Positions 1 to 9,828 of a stretch of 64,000 nucleotides of DNA are shown here, one piece after another. The position numbers and the translations under genes were made by a program. Position 1 is the first letter of the stretch, and the number at the start of each line of letters is the position of its first letter. The notes under the pieces were generated by a model. The model was given only the letters and a program-made list of their open reading frames with translations. It did not search any database and was not told the DNA's origin. The DNA lies in assembly GCF_003464595.1 (NCBI RefSeq), contig NZ_QRZF01000010.1, positions 117,102 to 181,101 on the forward strand, given 5' to 3'. Origin of the DNA: Bacteroides intestinalis. GTDB taxonomy: Bacteria; Bacteroidota; Bacteroidia; Bacteroidales; Bacteroidaceae.

Positions 1-1
1 C

Positions 2-1135
2 CTGAGGATGGAGCGCAGTAATTTTTTCCCTTCTATTTCTTTAAATGGTGGATGGCTCCGCCAGCAAAGCAGTGGTAACACCACCGAATTGCCCCAATCC
101 ATCACACATTATTATGATGCGTCGCTCAATGCCAGTTGGGAACTGGATATATTCGGAAGCATCCGGCAACGGGTAAAGGCGCAACGGGAAACATTCCAAG
201 CCAGCCGTGAAGAGTACATCTCCGTACAGGTATCCCTCTGTGCACAAGTAGCTTCTGCCTACATCAACCTGCGGGAACTGCAACAGGAATTGCAGGTAGT
301 AATGCATAACTGCCGGACGCAAGAAGAAGTGCTCAACATCACCGAAGTACGCTACAACACGGGACTTGTATCGAAACTGGATGTAGCACAGGCTAAATCA
401 GTGTATTTCAGCACTAAAGCATCTGTTCCGCAACTGGAATCCGGAATCAGCCAATACATCAACTCGCTGGCTATTCTGCTGGGAACTTATCCGCAGGAAA
501 TACGCCCCACATTGGAAAGAATCGGGAAATTGCCCGACTACATGGAACCTGTTGGAGTAGGATTACCCGCCGATTTATTGCTTCGTCGTCCCGATGTGCG
601 CCAGGCCGAAAGACTGGTTAATGCACAAGCCGCACTATTGGGAGCCAGCAAAAGCGACTGGCTACCACAAGTATTCCTGAAAGGATCTGTAGGATATGCC
701 GCTCGTGATCTGAAAGACCTGACCCGACGGAAAAGCATGACATTTGAAATTGCCCCAACCCTCAGTTGGACACTCTTCAGCGGAACAAAGCTGGTGAATG
801 CCACCAAACAGGCACGTGCACAACTGGACGAAGCAGTGCATAACTTCAACGAAACCGTGCTCACCGCTGTGCAGGAAACGGATAATGCAATGAATAATTA
901 CCGGAATTCCATCAAGCAGATTGTCGCCCTCCGGGAAGTACGAAATCAGGGACAAGAGACACTGAAACTCTCCCTGGAGCTTTATAAACAGGGACTTAGC
1001 CCTTTCCAGAATGTACTGGATGCACTCCGTTCGCTACTGACGTACGAAAACCAGTTGACGCAGGCGGAGGGTAGTTCACTGCTATATCTGGTGTCATTGT
1101 ACCAGGCACTGGGAGGAGGATATAAAGAGAACTGA
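2..1135 (+). CDS. RND efflux outer-membrane channel, TolC/OprM family (5' end missing)
   Basis: This is the outer-membrane duct of a tripartite drug/solute efflux pump. About 377 codons are visible and the frame stays open to the window edge, so the true start and signal/lipobox lie upstream; complete family members usually run about 450-480 residues. The ATG at 8 is internal because the protein begins in the middle of the first TolC-like repeat. Two helical-hairpin repeats can be seen, including the typical segment LPADLLLRRPDVRQAE about halfway along and a second coiled-coil hairpin near the C-terminus (ETDNAMNNYRNS). It is followed after 27 bp by the adaptor and then by the pump, so it is the first visible gene of the efflux operon. 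Substrate cannot be inferred. Confidence 0.93.
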   Translation: MRMERSNFFPSISLNGGWLRQQSSGNTTELPQSITHYYDASLNASWELDIFGSIRQRVKAQRETFQASREEYISVQVSLCAQVASAYINLRELQQELQVVMHNCRTQEEVLNITEVRYNTGLVSKLDVAQAKSVYFSTKASVPQLESGISQYINSLAILLGTYPQEIRPTLERIGKLPDYMEPVGVGLPADLLLRRPDVRQAERLVNAQAALLGASKSDWLPQVFLKGSVGYAARDLKDLTRRKSMTFEIAPTLSWTLFSGTKLVNATKQARAQLDEAVHNFNETVLTAVQETDNAMNNYRNSIKQIVALREVRNQGQETLKLSLELYKQGLSPFQNVLDALRSLLTYENQLTQAEGSSLLYLVSLYQALGGGYKEN

Positions 1136-1162
1136 GTAATAATTCCTAAACCATAACCATAT

Positions 1163-2281
1163 ATGAAAAATGAAATGTACATCATCCTCACGCTGATTCC
1201 GTTGCTGGCGGGATGTGGGGACAAAAAAGAAGCAGCGCGCGGAGCGATGCCCGTTCCGGAGATAAGCGTAGCCAGTCCGGTGGTGAAAGACATCACACTG
1301 ACTAAAGAGTATCCGGGCTATCTGAGTTCGGAAAAGACCGTCGACCTGGTGGCACGGGTGAACGGAACCCTGCAAAGCATCGCCTATGCTCCGGGAAGCA
1401 GAGTTCGGAAAGGACAGGTGTTGTTCGTCATCGAACCCACTATTTACCAGGACAATGTAGAACAGGCGGAAGCGGAACTGAACACCGCCCGAGCCAATCT
1501 GGAATATGCCCAGAACAACTATGCCCGTATGCTGGAAGCTGTGAAAAGCGATGCTGTAAGCCAGATACAGGTGCTACAGTCGAAATCGAATGTTGCCACT
1601 TCGCAAGCGGCAGTCAGCAACGCCGAAGCTGCACTGAATACGGCACGCACAAATCTGGGCTACTGCACAGTCCGGGCACCGTTTGATGGGACTGTCAGCC
1701 GGAATCAAGTCGATGTGGGCAGTTATGTAGGGGGAAGTTTGCAACCTGTCACCCTTGCCACGATCTATAAAGATGACCTGCTATATACATACTTCAATAT
1801 CACTGATAACCAGTGGCTTGCCATGCTGATGCAACAAGGAACCGCACAGCAGAAAGATACACTGCCCCGGCAAATCACTGTTAATCTGGGGGAAGACGGC
1901 ATACAGCCGTATCCTGCCACACTCGATTACTTCGCACCAAATGTAGACCTGAGCACCGGAACTCTGAATCTGCGTGCCCGCCTGGACAACCCGAAAGGTT
2001 TACTGAAAAGCGGACTTTATGTCAGCATCACCTTGCCATACGGCAAAGAATCGCAGGCAATACTGATACCGGACGCATCTATCGGGACCGATCAATTGGG
2101 AAAATATGTGTATGTAGTGAACGATTCCGATATGGTGCGCTATCGCCACATCGAGGTGGGACAGTTGATAGACGACAGTCTGCGGCAAATAACCGGCGGA
2201 CTCTCGCCACAGGAACGCTACGTCACCCGGGCACTGATGAAAGTACGGGAAGGGATGAAAGTAAAGCCCATCAGCAAATAA
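1163..2281 (+). CDS. RND efflux periplasmic adaptor (membrane fusion) lipoprotein, AcrA/MexA family
   Basis: This adaptor couples the inner-membrane RND pump to the outer-membrane channel. The N-terminus is a lipoprotein signal (hydrophobic stretch, then lipobox LLAGC with Cys at about residue 18), so it should be membrane-anchored in the periplasm. A split biotinyl/lipoyl-like domain (VNGTLQSIAYAPGSRVRKGQ, later YCTVRAPFDGTVSRN) flanks an alpha-helical hairpin rich in Ala and Gln (about residues 95-165). Beta-barrel and membrane-proximal domains follow. At 372 residues it has normal length. It sits 27 bp after the channel gene and 29 bp before the pump gene, consistent with one operon. Confidence 0.95.
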   Translation: MKNEMYIILTLIPLLAGCGDKKEAARGAMPVPEISVASPVVKDITLTKEYPGYLSSEKTVDLVARVNGTLQSIAYAPGSRVRKGQVLFVIEPTIYQDNVEQAEAELNTARANLEYAQNNYARMLEAVKSDAVSQIQVLQSKSNVATSQAAVSNAEAALNTARTNLGYCTVRAPFDGTVSRNQVDVGSYVGGSLQPVTLATIYKDDLLYTYFNITDNQWLAMLMQQGTAQQKDTLPRQITVNLGEDGIQPYPATLDYFAPNVDLSTGTLNLRARLDNPKGLLKSGLYVSITLPYGKESQAILIPDASIGTDQLGKYVYVVNDSDMVRYRHIEVGQLIDDSLRQITGGLSPQERYVTRALMKVREGMKVKPISK

Positions 2282-2310
2282 CCAATCGTAAATAACTAAA
2301 TACTAAGCTC

Positions 2311-5300
2311 ATGTTCTCAAAATTCTTCATAAACCGTCCTATCTTTGCTACCGTGCTTGCGCTGCTGATCGTGGTGGCGGGACTGGTCACACTGGGCATA
2401 CTCCCCATTGCGCAGTATCCGGACATTACGCCGCCTACCGTTCAGGTCAGCGCCGTCTATCCGGGTGCCAACGCGCAGACAGTGGCCCAAACCGTGGGTA
2501 TACCCATCGAGCAGCAAGTAAACGGAGTGGAAGGCATGCTTTATATGTCCTCCAATTCCTCCTCATCGGGTGCCTATTCACTCACCATTACTTTTGCCGT
2601 CGGAACAGATATCGACATGGCAACCGTACAAGTCCAAAACCGTGTCAGCGTGGCACAGGCTTCATTGCCAACCCCGGTAGTGGTACAGGGAGTAACCGTT
2701 CAAAAGCAGTCGTCGAACATCGTGATGTTCCTCACCATGACTTCCGAAAACAAGGAATATGACGGACTATACCTCAGCAACTACGCCACCCTGAACCTTG
2801 CCGACCAGTTGACGCGCGTGCCGGGCGTAGGCGCTGTCAATGTGATGGGAGCGGGAGACTACTCCATGCGTATCTGGCTGGACCCGGCAGCACTGCGTAT
2901 CCGTAATCTTTCGGCAGCCGATGTCTACCAGGCCATTCAATCACAGAATGTAGAAGTCAGTGCCGGAGCCGTGGGACAACCCCTGCCAGGAAATCCTACT
3001 CCGGGCAACACTAACATCGGCAATGTCTCTTCCGGCAACAATGCCCCTGCCTATCAATACAGTCTGACGGTGAAAGGGCGACTTTCGTCTCCCGAAGAGT
3101 TCGGCAATATCATCTTACGAACAGAAGCGGGCGGGAGAGTGCTTCGCCTCCGTGATGTGGCTCACATCGACCTTGGCTCCGCATCCTACAGCGTCGTATC
3201 CCGGCTGAACGGGCAACCTACCGCCGCCATTGCCATCTATCAGCAACCGGGTTCCAATTCGCTGGATGTATCCAAAGGCGTGAAAGAGAAGATGCAGGAA
3301 CTGTCAGAATCGTTCCCCAGCGGCATCCATTACAGTGTAACCCTGGATACGACGGACGTCATCCACGCTTCAGTAGACGAAGTGCTGGTAACTTTCCTGG
3401 AAACAACCCTGCTTGTGGTACTTGTCATCTTCCTTTTCCTACAAAATTGGCGGGCGGTTATCATTCCGTGTATCACCATTCCCGTATCACTCATCGGTAC
3501 TCTGGCAGTGATGGCGCTCTTCGGATTCTCCATCAATACACTGACGCTGTTCGGACTGATACTTGCCGTGGCCATTGTGGTGGATGACGCCATTGTGGTA
3601 GTGGAAAACTCCACGCGTTTGCTTGATACGGGGCAGTACAGTGCCCGGCAGGCGGTCATTCAGGCGATGGGAGAGATCACCGGTCCGATTGTGGGCGTAG
3701 TGCTGGTGTTGCTTGCCGTATTTATTCCGACAATGCTCGTCAGCGGTATCTCCGGACAGCTTTATAAGCAGTTTGCACTGACTATTGCTGCCAGCACCGT
3801 GCTAAGCGGTTTCAACTCGCTGACACTGACTCCGGCATTGTGTGCCTTGATATTACAGCCCACGAAACCTGCACAGTCGCCACTTTTCCGGGGCTTCAAC
3901 TTTGTGTACGACAAGACACAAGGGATATATGATAAAACCGTGGGTTGGTTGCTCCGGCGTCCTGCTGCTGCACTGTTGTCTTATGCCGGGTTTACAGCGC
4001 TCGCTGTGATCCTGTTTATGAAGTGGCCCAGTACCTTTATTCCCGAAGAAGATGACGGGTATTTCCTTGCCGTGGTGCAATTGCCGCCTGCTTCAAGTCT
4101 GGAACGTACAGAAGCTGTCGGACGTGAGATCAATGAAATCCTCAACAGCTATCCCGAAGTGAAAAATTATATCGGCATATCCGGCTTCTCTGTCATGGGA
4201 GGCGGGGAACAGAGTAATTCCGGCACCTATTTCGTCATCCTGAAGAACTGGGACGAGCGTAAAGGAAAGGAACATACGGCCCAGTCTGTAGTAAATCGTT
4301 TCAATGCGCAGGCTTATGGAATTCAGGAAGCAGAAGTTTTTGCCATGGTGCCCCCTGCCATTCCCGGACTCGGTGCTACGGGCGGTCTACAGCTACAAGT
4401 GGAAGATCGTAATAACCTCGGTGCCACAGAAATGCAACATGCCGTAGAGACACTGATGGCAACCTATCACACCAAACCCGCATTGGCATCCGTCAGCAGT
4501 CAGTATCAGGCTAATGTACCCCAGTATTTCCTGAACATCGACCGGGATAAAGTGCAATTGATGGGTATTCCGCTGAACAGTGTCTTTACTTCCTTAGGTT
4601 ACTACATGGGAGCTGCTTATGTGAACGATTTCGTTGAGTTCGGTCGTATTTATCAAGTAAAACTCGGTGCACGGGATCGTGCCCAACGGATCATTGACGA
4701 TGTACTGAAGTTGAGTGTACAGAATGCATCGGGAGAGATGGTACCGTTTTCAGCCTTTATGCGGGTGGAGGAACAGTTGGGAATGGACCAGATCAACCGT
4801 TACAATATGTATTCCACTGCCTCCGTCACTTGCAACGTAGCCCCGGGAAGCAGTTCCGGAGAGGCGATACAGCAAATGGAGGCACTCTTTAAGGAGCAAT
4901 TGGGCGATGAATTTGGTTATGAATGGACGTCAGTAGCTTATCAGGAAACGCAGGCGGGAACGACGACAACCGTTGTGTTTGTAATGGCGTTACTCGTTGC
5001 CTTCCTGGTACTTGCAGCACAGTACGAGAGTTGGACGAGCCCGGTAGCTGCGGTCATCGGACTTCCGGTAGCATTGTTGGGAGCGATGATTGGCTGTCTC
5101 ATTATGGGAACACCTGTCAGCATCTATACACAAATCGGTATTATCCTGCTTGTGGCACTGTCGGCAAAAAATGGTATTCTGATTGTAGAGTTCGCCCGCG
5201 ATTTCCGTGCGCAAGGCAACTCCATTCGTGATGCGGCATTCCAGGCAGGGCATATCCGCTTGCGGCCTATCCTGATGACATCCCTGGCATTTGTATTCGG

Positions 5301-5493
5301 TGTGATGCCGTTGCTGTTTGCTACGGGTGCAGGAGCGGAAAGCCGTATTGCACTGGGAGCTGCCGTCGTGTTCGGTATGGCACTGAATACATTGCTTGCC
5401 ACAGTCTATATCCCTAATTTCTATGAGTTGATGCAGAAGATACAGGAAAAATTGGGAAAGAAGCAGATAGAAGAAAAGACTGAGAAGGTTTAG
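2311..5493 (+). CDS. RND efflux inner-membrane pump, AcrB/MexB (HAE-1) family
   Basis: This is the proton-driven inner-membrane transporter of the pump, 1,060 residues, full length. The N-terminus (FFINRPIFA) is the HAE-1 signature. Transmembrane helix 4 carries the proton-relay pair of aspartates ([13 protein letters not shown], about residues 425-430), and the matching lysine is in the later helix segment [13 protein letters not shown]. Two large periplasmic loops (roughly residues 40-330 and 580-860) flank the two six-helix bundles. The architecture indicates a multidrug or bile-type hydrophobic efflux pump. Substrate range is not readable from sequence. Transcription probably ends at the nested hairpin at 5538-5622. 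Confidence 0.97.
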   Translation: MFSKFFINRPIFATVLALLIVVAGLVTLGILPIAQYPDITPPTVQVSAVYPGANAQTVAQTVGIPIEQQVNGVEGMLYMSSNSSSSGAYSLTITFAVGTDIDMATVQVQNRVSVAQASLPTPVVVQGVTVQKQSSNIVMFLTMTSENKEYDGLYLSNYATLNLADQLTRVPGVGAVNVMGAGDYSMRIWLDPAALRIRNLSAADVYQAIQSQNVEVSAGAVGQPLPGNPTPGNTNIGNVSSGNNAPAYQYSLTVKGRLSSPEEFGNIILRTEAGGRVLRLRDVAHIDLGSASYSVVSRLNGQPTAAIAIYQQPGSNSLDVSKGVKEKMQELSESFPSGIHYSVTLDTTDVIHASVDEVLVTFLETTLLVVLVIFLFLQNWRAVIIPCITIPVSLIGTLAVMALFGFSINTLTLFGLILAVAIVVDDAIVVVENSTRLLDTGQYSARQAVIQAMGEITGPIVGVVLVLLAVFIPTMLVSGISGQLYKQFALTIAASTVLSGFNSLTLTPALCALILQPTKPAQSPLFRGFNFVYDKTQGIYDKTVGWLLRRPAAALLSYAGFTALAVILFMKWPSTFIPEEDDGYFLAVVQLPPASSLERTEAVGREINEILNSYPEVKNYIGISGFSVMGGGEQSNSGTYFVILKNWDERKGKEHTAQSVVNRFNAQAYGIQEAEVFAMVPPAIPGLGATGGLQLQVEDRNNLGATEMQHAVETLMATYHTKPALASVSSQYQANVPQYFLNIDRDKVQLMGIPLNSVFTSLGYYMGAAYVNDFVEFGRIYQVKLGARDRAQRIIDDVLKLSVQNASGEMVPFSAFMRVEEQLGMDQINRYNMYSTASVTCNVAPGSSSGEAIQQMEALFKEQLGDEFGYEWTSVAYQETQAGTTTTVVFVMALLVAFLVLAAQYESWTSPVAAVIGLPVALLGAMIGCLIMGTPVSIYTQIGIILLVALSAKNGILIVEFARDFRAQGNSIRDAAFQAGHIRLRPILMTSLAFVFGVMPLLFATGAGAESRIALGAAVVFGMALNTLLATVYIPNFYELMQKIQEKLGKKQIEEKTEKV

Positions 5494-5537
5494 ACCCTGA
5501 TTGGGTTCATTGATTTAGATCCTGATCAGTCTCATTG

Positions 5538-5622
5538 AAAAGGGCTACACCCTTTGCCTCACATGGCTACACCATATCCCCAAAAGGGTGTAGCCATCCG
5601 GGGTAAAGGGTGTAGCCCTTTT
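5538..5622. terminator. Nested inverted repeat between convergent genes (bidirectional terminator)
   Basis: The outer arms 5538-5558 and 5602-5622 are complementary over 21 bp with one mismatch. A second inverted repeat (5563-5573 with 5587-5597, 11 bp) is nested inside. All four arms contain the same unit GGCTACACC or its complement, so alternative pairings are possible. The right side runs into T-rich sequence and the left side begins with an A run, as expected for a terminator serving both the efflux operon and the convergent gene at 5632. Confidence 0.75.
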
Positions 5623-5631
5623 TAATGGATA

Positions 5632-6081
5632 TTATAACGTCTGATAATCAGGAATATCCGGAAGAAAAGTATAGCTGTTCCGCTCGTAATTCATCCGGCA
5701 GCAATAGTGCTGCATTCCATTACTCACTACCAAGTAATCTACTTTCAGCACCATATTGTAGCGCGTAATCTGGTCGAACACCGCTTGCGTAATCTCTATG
5801 TCCGGCGCTTTATACTCCACAATCATCCGTGCCGTGAGATCACGACGGTAAAGCACTGTGTCACAACGTTTCTTCGTTCCGTTTAGCTGTACCTGTACCT
5901 CGTTCGCCATCAATGTCTGCGGATATCCTTTATGGTTCAGCAGAAAATGTACGAAATGCTGGCGTACCCATTCTTCGGGCGTCAGTGCTACATATCGGCG
6001 CCGTATCACGTCGAAAATAGCAGGTTTCCCTTCACGGTTCACGACTTTAGCATCAAATACAGGTAAGTTTAACGATAACAT
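5632..6081 (-). CDS. Stand-alone HsdR N-terminal-like nuclease-fold protein
   Basis: A 149-residue protein resembling the N-terminal domain of type I restriction HsdR subunits (HSDR_N_2-type). The PD-(D/E)XK-like elements are visible: CDTVLYRRD followed by MIVEYKAPD, the usual D...ExK arrangement on adjacent strands. No helicase/translocase domain, methylase or specificity subunit is encoded nearby, so it is not a restriction system. Stand-alone versions of this domain are common in Bacteroidota and their role is unknown. The gene is divergent from amn (114 bp between starts) and convergent with the efflux operon. Function is left open; DNA repair or nucleic-acid processing are possible inferences only. 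Confidence 0.85.
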   Translation of the reverse strand: MLSLNLPVFDAKVVNREGKPAIFDVIRRRYVALTPEEWVRQHFVHFLLNHKGYPQTLMANEVQVQLNGTKKRCDTVLYRRDLTARMIVEYKAPDIEITQAVFDQITRYNMVLKVDYLVVSNGMQHYCCRMNYERNSYTFLPDIPDYQTL

Positions 6082-6132
6082 ATTGATATGTGATAAGTGA
6101 TTAACAAATTTCCGAATTCTACTTTTTTATTG

Positions 6133-6140
6133 TACTTTTG
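6133..6140 (+). promoter_or_regulatory. Bacteroides-type -7 element for amn
   Basis: TACTTTTG matches the TAnnTTTG consensus of the Bacteroides primary sigma factor. It lies 55 bp before the amn ATG; a TTTC at 6109-6112 stands 20 bp upstream as an imperfect -33 element. Confidence 0.6.
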
Positions 6141-6195
6141 TGAGTTAAATAATCGCTCCCTGAAAGTATTTAGGGAACAAATTTAATGAAATCTT

Positions 6196-6972
6196 ATGAA
6201 AACAAAGCAAGAAATCGTAGCTAACTGGCTGCCTCGTTACACAAAACGTAAGCTTGAGGACTTTGGAGAGTATATTCTGTTGACTAACTTCAACAAGTAT
6301 GTGGATATTTTTGCGGAGAAGTTCAATGTGCCCGTTCTTGGTAAAGACGCTAATATGACGTCTGCTTCAGCAGAAGGCATGACCATTATCAACTTTGGTA
6401 TGGGAAGCCCTAACGCTGCAATTATCATGGATTTACTAAGTGCTATACAGCCCAAAGCCTGCCTGTTCCTGGGCAAGTGCGGTGGTATCGATAAGAAAAA
6501 CAGAATAGGGGATCTCATCCTTCCTATCGCCGCCATCCGTGGCGAGGGAACTTCCAATGACTACTTCCCGCCCGAAGTACCGGCGCTACCGGCATTTATG
6601 TTGCAACGTGCCGTTTCTTCATCCATCCGCGACCATGCCCGCGACTATTGGACAGGTACCGTATACACTACCAACCGCCGCATTTGGGAGCATGATGAGG
6701 AATTCAAGGAATATTTGAAGAAAACCCGTGCCATGGCTGTCGATATGGAAACAGCAACTCTCTTCAGCTGCGGTTTTGCCAATCACATTCCTACCGGAGC
6801 CATCTTACTGGTTTCTGACCAGCCAATGATTCCTGAAGGAGTAAAAACCGATAAAAGCGATAACCTGGTTACCCAAAACTACGTAACCGAGCACGTTGAA
6901 ATCGGCATCGCATCCCTGCGTATGATTATCGACGAGAAGAAAACCGTAAAACATCTGAAATTCGACTGGTAA
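6196..6972 (+). CDS. amn: AMP nucleosidase
   Basis: Hydrolyses the N-glycosidic bond of AMP to adenine and ribose 5-phosphate, a cytosolic purine-balance reaction. The 258-residue protein has the nucleoside phosphorylase-like fold: a Gly-rich strand (INFGMGSPNAA, about residue 75), FLGKCGGID and the ribose-contacting motif AVDMETATLF at about residue 180. It matches the short Bacteroidota type, without the extra N-terminal domain of the E. coli enzyme. Related nucleoside/MTA phosphorylases share this fold, so the substrate call rests on overall resemblance. holA follows after 8 bp, so the two are probably co-transcribed. Confidence 0.9.
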   Translation: MKTKQEIVANWLPRYTKRKLEDFGEYILLTNFNKYVDIFAEKFNVPVLGKDANMTSASAEGMTIINFGMGSPNAAIIMDLLSAIQPKACLFLGKCGGIDKKNRIGDLILPIAAIRGEGTSNDYFPPEVPALPAFMLQRAVSSSIRDHARDYWTGTVYTTNRRIWEHDEEFKEYLKKTRAMAVDMETATLFSCGFANHIPTGAILLVSDQPMIPEGVKTDKSDNLVTQNYVTEHVEIGIASLRMIIDEKKTVKHLKFDW

Positions 6973-6980
6973 AAACGAAT

Positions 6981-8000
6981 ATGGCAAAACAGGAAATCAC
7001 GTGTGATGACATTTTAAAGGAACTGAGAGCGAAACAATACCGTCCCGTCTATTATCTCATGGGCGAGGAACCCTATTACATCGACCTCATCGCCGACTAT
7101 ATAACAGACAATATTCTGACCGAAACGGAAAAGGAGTTCAACCTGACCGTTGTATACGGGGCAGATGTGGATATAGCTACTGTTATTAATGCCGCCAAGC
7201 GTTATCCGATGATGTCCGAGCATCAGGTGGTGGTGGTAAAGGAAGCGCAGAATATCCGTAATATGGAGGAGCTTTCTTATTACCTCCAAAAGCCACTGCT
7301 TTCTACCATATTAGTAATATGCCATAAACATGGCGTACTGGATCGAAGAAAGAAACTGGCTGCCGAAATCGAAAAGACTGGTGTTCTGTTTGAATCTAAA
7401 AAAGTGAAGGATGCGCAACTGCCTGCATTCATCACTTCTTATATGAAACGCAAAGGTATCGACGTGGAACCTAAAGCCACTGCCATGCTGGCCGATTTCG
7501 TTGGCGCCGACCTCAGTCGCCTCACAGGAGAGCTGGAAAAACTGATCATTACACTTCCAAAAGGTCATACACGCGTTACCCCCGAACAGATAGAGAAGAA
7601 CATTGGTATCAGTAAGGATTATAACAACTTCGAATTGCGCAGTGCCCTCGTTGAAAAGGATGTCCTGAAAGCTAATAAGATAATAAAATATTTTGAAGAA
7701 AATCCGAAAACAAACCCTATTCAAATGACTTTATCTTTACTTTTTGGATTCTTTTCTAACTTGATGTTGGCCTATTATGCCCCTGAAAAATCGGAGCAAG
7801 GCATAGCCAACATGTTGGGACTACGCACCCCCTGGCAGGCCAAAGACTATCTCGCAGCTATGCGTCGATATAATGGAGTAAAGACCATGCAAATTATCGG
7901 AGAAATACGATATGCAGATGCAAAATCTAAAGGAGTGGGAAATCCATCTTTAAGTGACGGGGATATTCTTCGCGAACTGGTCTTCAAGATCCTGCATTAA
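6981..8000 (+). CDS. holA: DNA polymerase III subunit delta
   Basis: The delta subunit of the clamp-loader complex, which opens the sliding clamp during replication. The 339-residue length is typical. The N-terminal segment YYLMGEEPYYIDLI is the characteristic start of delta, followed by a degenerate AAA+-like fold without a functional Walker A. The C-terminal half (from about residue 210) is the all-helical clamp-loader collar domain. The gene follows amn by 8 bp, and a strong hairpin terminator lies about 180 bp downstream. Confidence 0.93.
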   Translation: MAKQEITCDDILKELRAKQYRPVYYLMGEEPYYIDLIADYITDNILTETEKEFNLTVVYGADVDIATVINAAKRYPMMSEHQVVVVKEAQNIRNMEELSYYLQKPLLSTILVICHKHGVLDRRKKLAAEIEKTGVLFESKKVKDAQLPAFITSYMKRKGIDVEPKATAMLADFVGADLSRLTGELEKLIITLPKGHTRVTPEQIEKNIGISKDYNNFELRSALVEKDVLKANKIIKYFEENPKTNPIQMTLSLLFGFFSNLMLAYYAPEKSEQGIANMLGLRTPWQAKDYLAAMRRYNGVKTMQIIGEIRYADAKSKGVGNPSLSDGDILRELVFKILH

Positions 8001-8181
8001 CAGCTTTTTTCTTCTATACACTCTTCATTAAACAAGAAATTTAGCTTTTCCTTCACCCCCTTCCACCGTTCCCAAACGTACTGTTCATAGTAATAGAGTG
8101 TGGAAGGGTATCTGAAATACATACAACGTATTCGCAGAAACAGATGGTCTATATACAGTGAACAGACCATTTATCTGATAT

Positions 8182-8224
8182 AAACACATGGTCTATTTGC
8201 ATTAAATAGACCATGTGTTTTTAT
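8182..8224 (+). terminator. Rho-independent terminator downstream of holA
   Basis: A perfect 17-bp stem (8182-8198 with 8204-8220) closes a 5-nt loop and ends in a T-rich tail. A weaker hairpin sharing the unit ATGGTCTA lies just upstream (about 8142-8168). Confidence 0.8.
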
Positions 8225-9167
8225 ATAATATATTCTCCTGTCCCGAGTAAAGCAGGCATATTTTTATAGGAAAACAATATACTTTTTCTAAGAAAAAGGA
8301 AAATTATATTTAGAAAGTGGTCAGCAGATCAATAGAAATAGATCGTCTATTTCTTATTTTAGAGGAGATTATACTTGTTAACTATATCAGCAATAATAGA
8401 GAAGTAAATGCCATTTTCACTATCATTATGTCATTTCTCACTTAAGAAAGGGTTATTTTTCTAGAATGAGAGAATTTTAGAACTAAAAATTAGGGTATAA
8501 TATACTGTATTACAACTAAATACACTCAAAATAAGCCCCTGAGAATTAAGAAATTCCAAGTTCCCGATCATTTATACAGAAATAAAGCAAGGATTTACAA
8601 TTACGAAGACTTTAGAACATATCAATTGGGCTCTTCTTATTTTAGTGTAACAAATTCTTTCTGTAATATCGAATCTATCATCAAGAATAAATGCAATTAG
8701 AAAAGGAAATAGTTGCTATTTCAACTATGAAATATTAAAAACGTAATATCACTATATTCACAATTGGATATATAACAATTATACATATAACAAACGTAAT
8801 TAAAAGATATAATACACAATTGTAATAAGACTGCTTTTAATGAAGTAATGATAAAATAACAAAGGTAATAGGATAGGGGTTAACGAGGAGTGAAATAACA
8901 ATTAAATTGCTAATAATCAATATAAATATAGCCATTTATATGATCTATCAGTTCATAAATAGAGAAATCAATGAGAAAACAATTGTAATATAGGATATAC
9001 TATAGAAAGAACTTAAATTTATATACATAATAACCAATAACATACATAGTTTTATTAAAGTACAGATATGGGCTTAAAATCTAGGTAATATATATCATCA
9101 CATTTGTATATATAACATTTGAAATAGAAATCATACAATTGTAATATGAAAGAATTCACATTTTTAA
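8225..9167. other. A/T-rich gene-free region with repeated ACAATTGTAA palindromes
   Basis: About 1 kb of markedly A/T-rich DNA without a credible gene. Four copies of ACAATTGTAA (palindromic core ACAATTGT) occur in and just after it: 8816-8825, 8979-8988, 9135-9144 and 9220-9229. The last two bracket the promoter of the XRE-type regulator at 9253. Related half-sites (CTTTTGTAA, ACAATTA) are scattered between them. Small hairpins also occur, for example 8282-8298 and 8334-8354 (9-bp stem, 3-nt loop). The palindromes look like operators, possibly for the regulator itself; this is inference. Confidence 0.55.
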
Positions 9168-9199
9168 TTTGCTTTTGTAACTTCATTTTTTTACTTTTG
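9168..9199 (+). promoter_or_regulatory. Promoter of the XRE-type regulator
   Basis: TTTG at 9168-9171, 20 bp, then TACTTTTG at 9192-9199 fits the Bacteroides promoter consensus exactly. The ACAATTGTAA palindromes at 9135 and 9220 flank it, one upstream and one in the expected leader. Confidence 0.7.
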
Positions 9200-9252
9200 T
9201 AATTCAAAAGAGAATCAATACAATTGTAAACATCACCTATATCGCAACAGTT

Positions 9253-9723
9253 ATGAGCATAAAAGATAGGTTCAAAATGATCATGGATCGGGAAAAATTA
9301 ACCGCAGGCGCATTTGCCGAAAGTATTGGTGTAGCTCAAGCTACCATCTCACATATTTTAGGTCCGCGTAATAAGTATCCAAGTACAGAAGTTATTCTTC
9401 GTCTACATCAAAGATATAATGATATCAATTTGGAATGGCTACTTACCGGACAAGGTGAAATGAGTAATACGTCTTCCGATTCTGACCCTTCTATCGAGAG
9501 TGGATTCGACTATCCATTATTCGCTGAGAATCCCGTAAATCCGTCCAAAGAGACAGGTCCGGCCGAAAATCGCAAGGAAATCGCATTAGAAACACCTGCA
9601 AATGCTACTAAAGAGATTGTAAAACAGGAGATTATCTATAAAGAAAGGCCTCCCAGAAAAATCACTGAAATAAGAATTTTCTTCGACGATAATACGTACG
9701 AGACGTTTAAACCCGAAAAGTAA
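9253..9723 (+). CDS. XRE/CI-like helix-turn-helix DNA-binding protein
   Basis: A 156-residue cytosolic protein. Residues about 5-65 form a lambda-repressor-type helix-turn-helix (AGAFAESIGVAQATISHIL as helices 2-3), followed by the LEWLLTGQGEM segment common in Bacteroidota homologues. The rest is a low-complexity Ser/Glu/Pro-rich linker and a short charged C-terminus, with no peptidase or ligand domain visible. It stands alone behind a long A/T-rich region holding four identical palindromes, which suggests autoregulation. Its regulon is unknown. The adjacent pyrK promoter, with an overlapping hairpin, is another possible target. Confidence 0.85.
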   Translation: MSIKDRFKMIMDREKLTAGAFAESIGVAQATISHILGPRNKYPSTEVILRLHQRYNDINLEWLLTGQGEMSNTSSDSDPSIESGFDYPLFAENPVNPSKETGPAENRKEIALETPANATKEIVKQEIIYKERPPRKITEIRIFFDDNTYETFKPEK

Positions 9724-9781
9724 GGCTCATAAACGACTATTTGCACAATTTCCCGTATCTTTGGATAAGATAAGCATCTCA

Positions 9782-9815
9782 GCAGAACTTTTTCATGCAA
9801 GCATGAAAGTTCTGC
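9782..9815. promoter_or_regulatory. Inverted repeat just upstream of the pyrK -7 element
   Basis: Arms 9782-9798 and 9801-9815 are nearly complementary (GCAGAACT...AGTTCTGC with TCATGC/GCATGA inside). No T run follows, so it is a poor terminator. It covers the place where the -33 element of the pyrK promoter should be. That position suits an operator, or the repeat may simply be a terminator for the gene upstream. Confidence 0.5.
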
Positions 9816-9828
9816 ATTCGATTTGCAT

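Noticed and set aside
5538..5622. Insertion-sequence ends after the efflux operon
   Set aside because: The inverted arms are 43 bp apart with no transposase and no target duplication; a terminator explains them better.
8494..8700. An open frame of about 68 codons in the A/T-rich region (contains IKKFQVPDHLYRNKARIY)
   Set aside because: No ATG, GTG or TTG at a sensible place, no ribosome site and no recognisable family; frames of this length are expected by chance in about 1 kb of A/T-rich DNA read in six frames.
8810..9235. CRISPR-like repeats in the A/T-rich region
   Set aside because: The repeated unit is only 10 bp, spacing is irregular (85-163 bp) and no cas genes are present.
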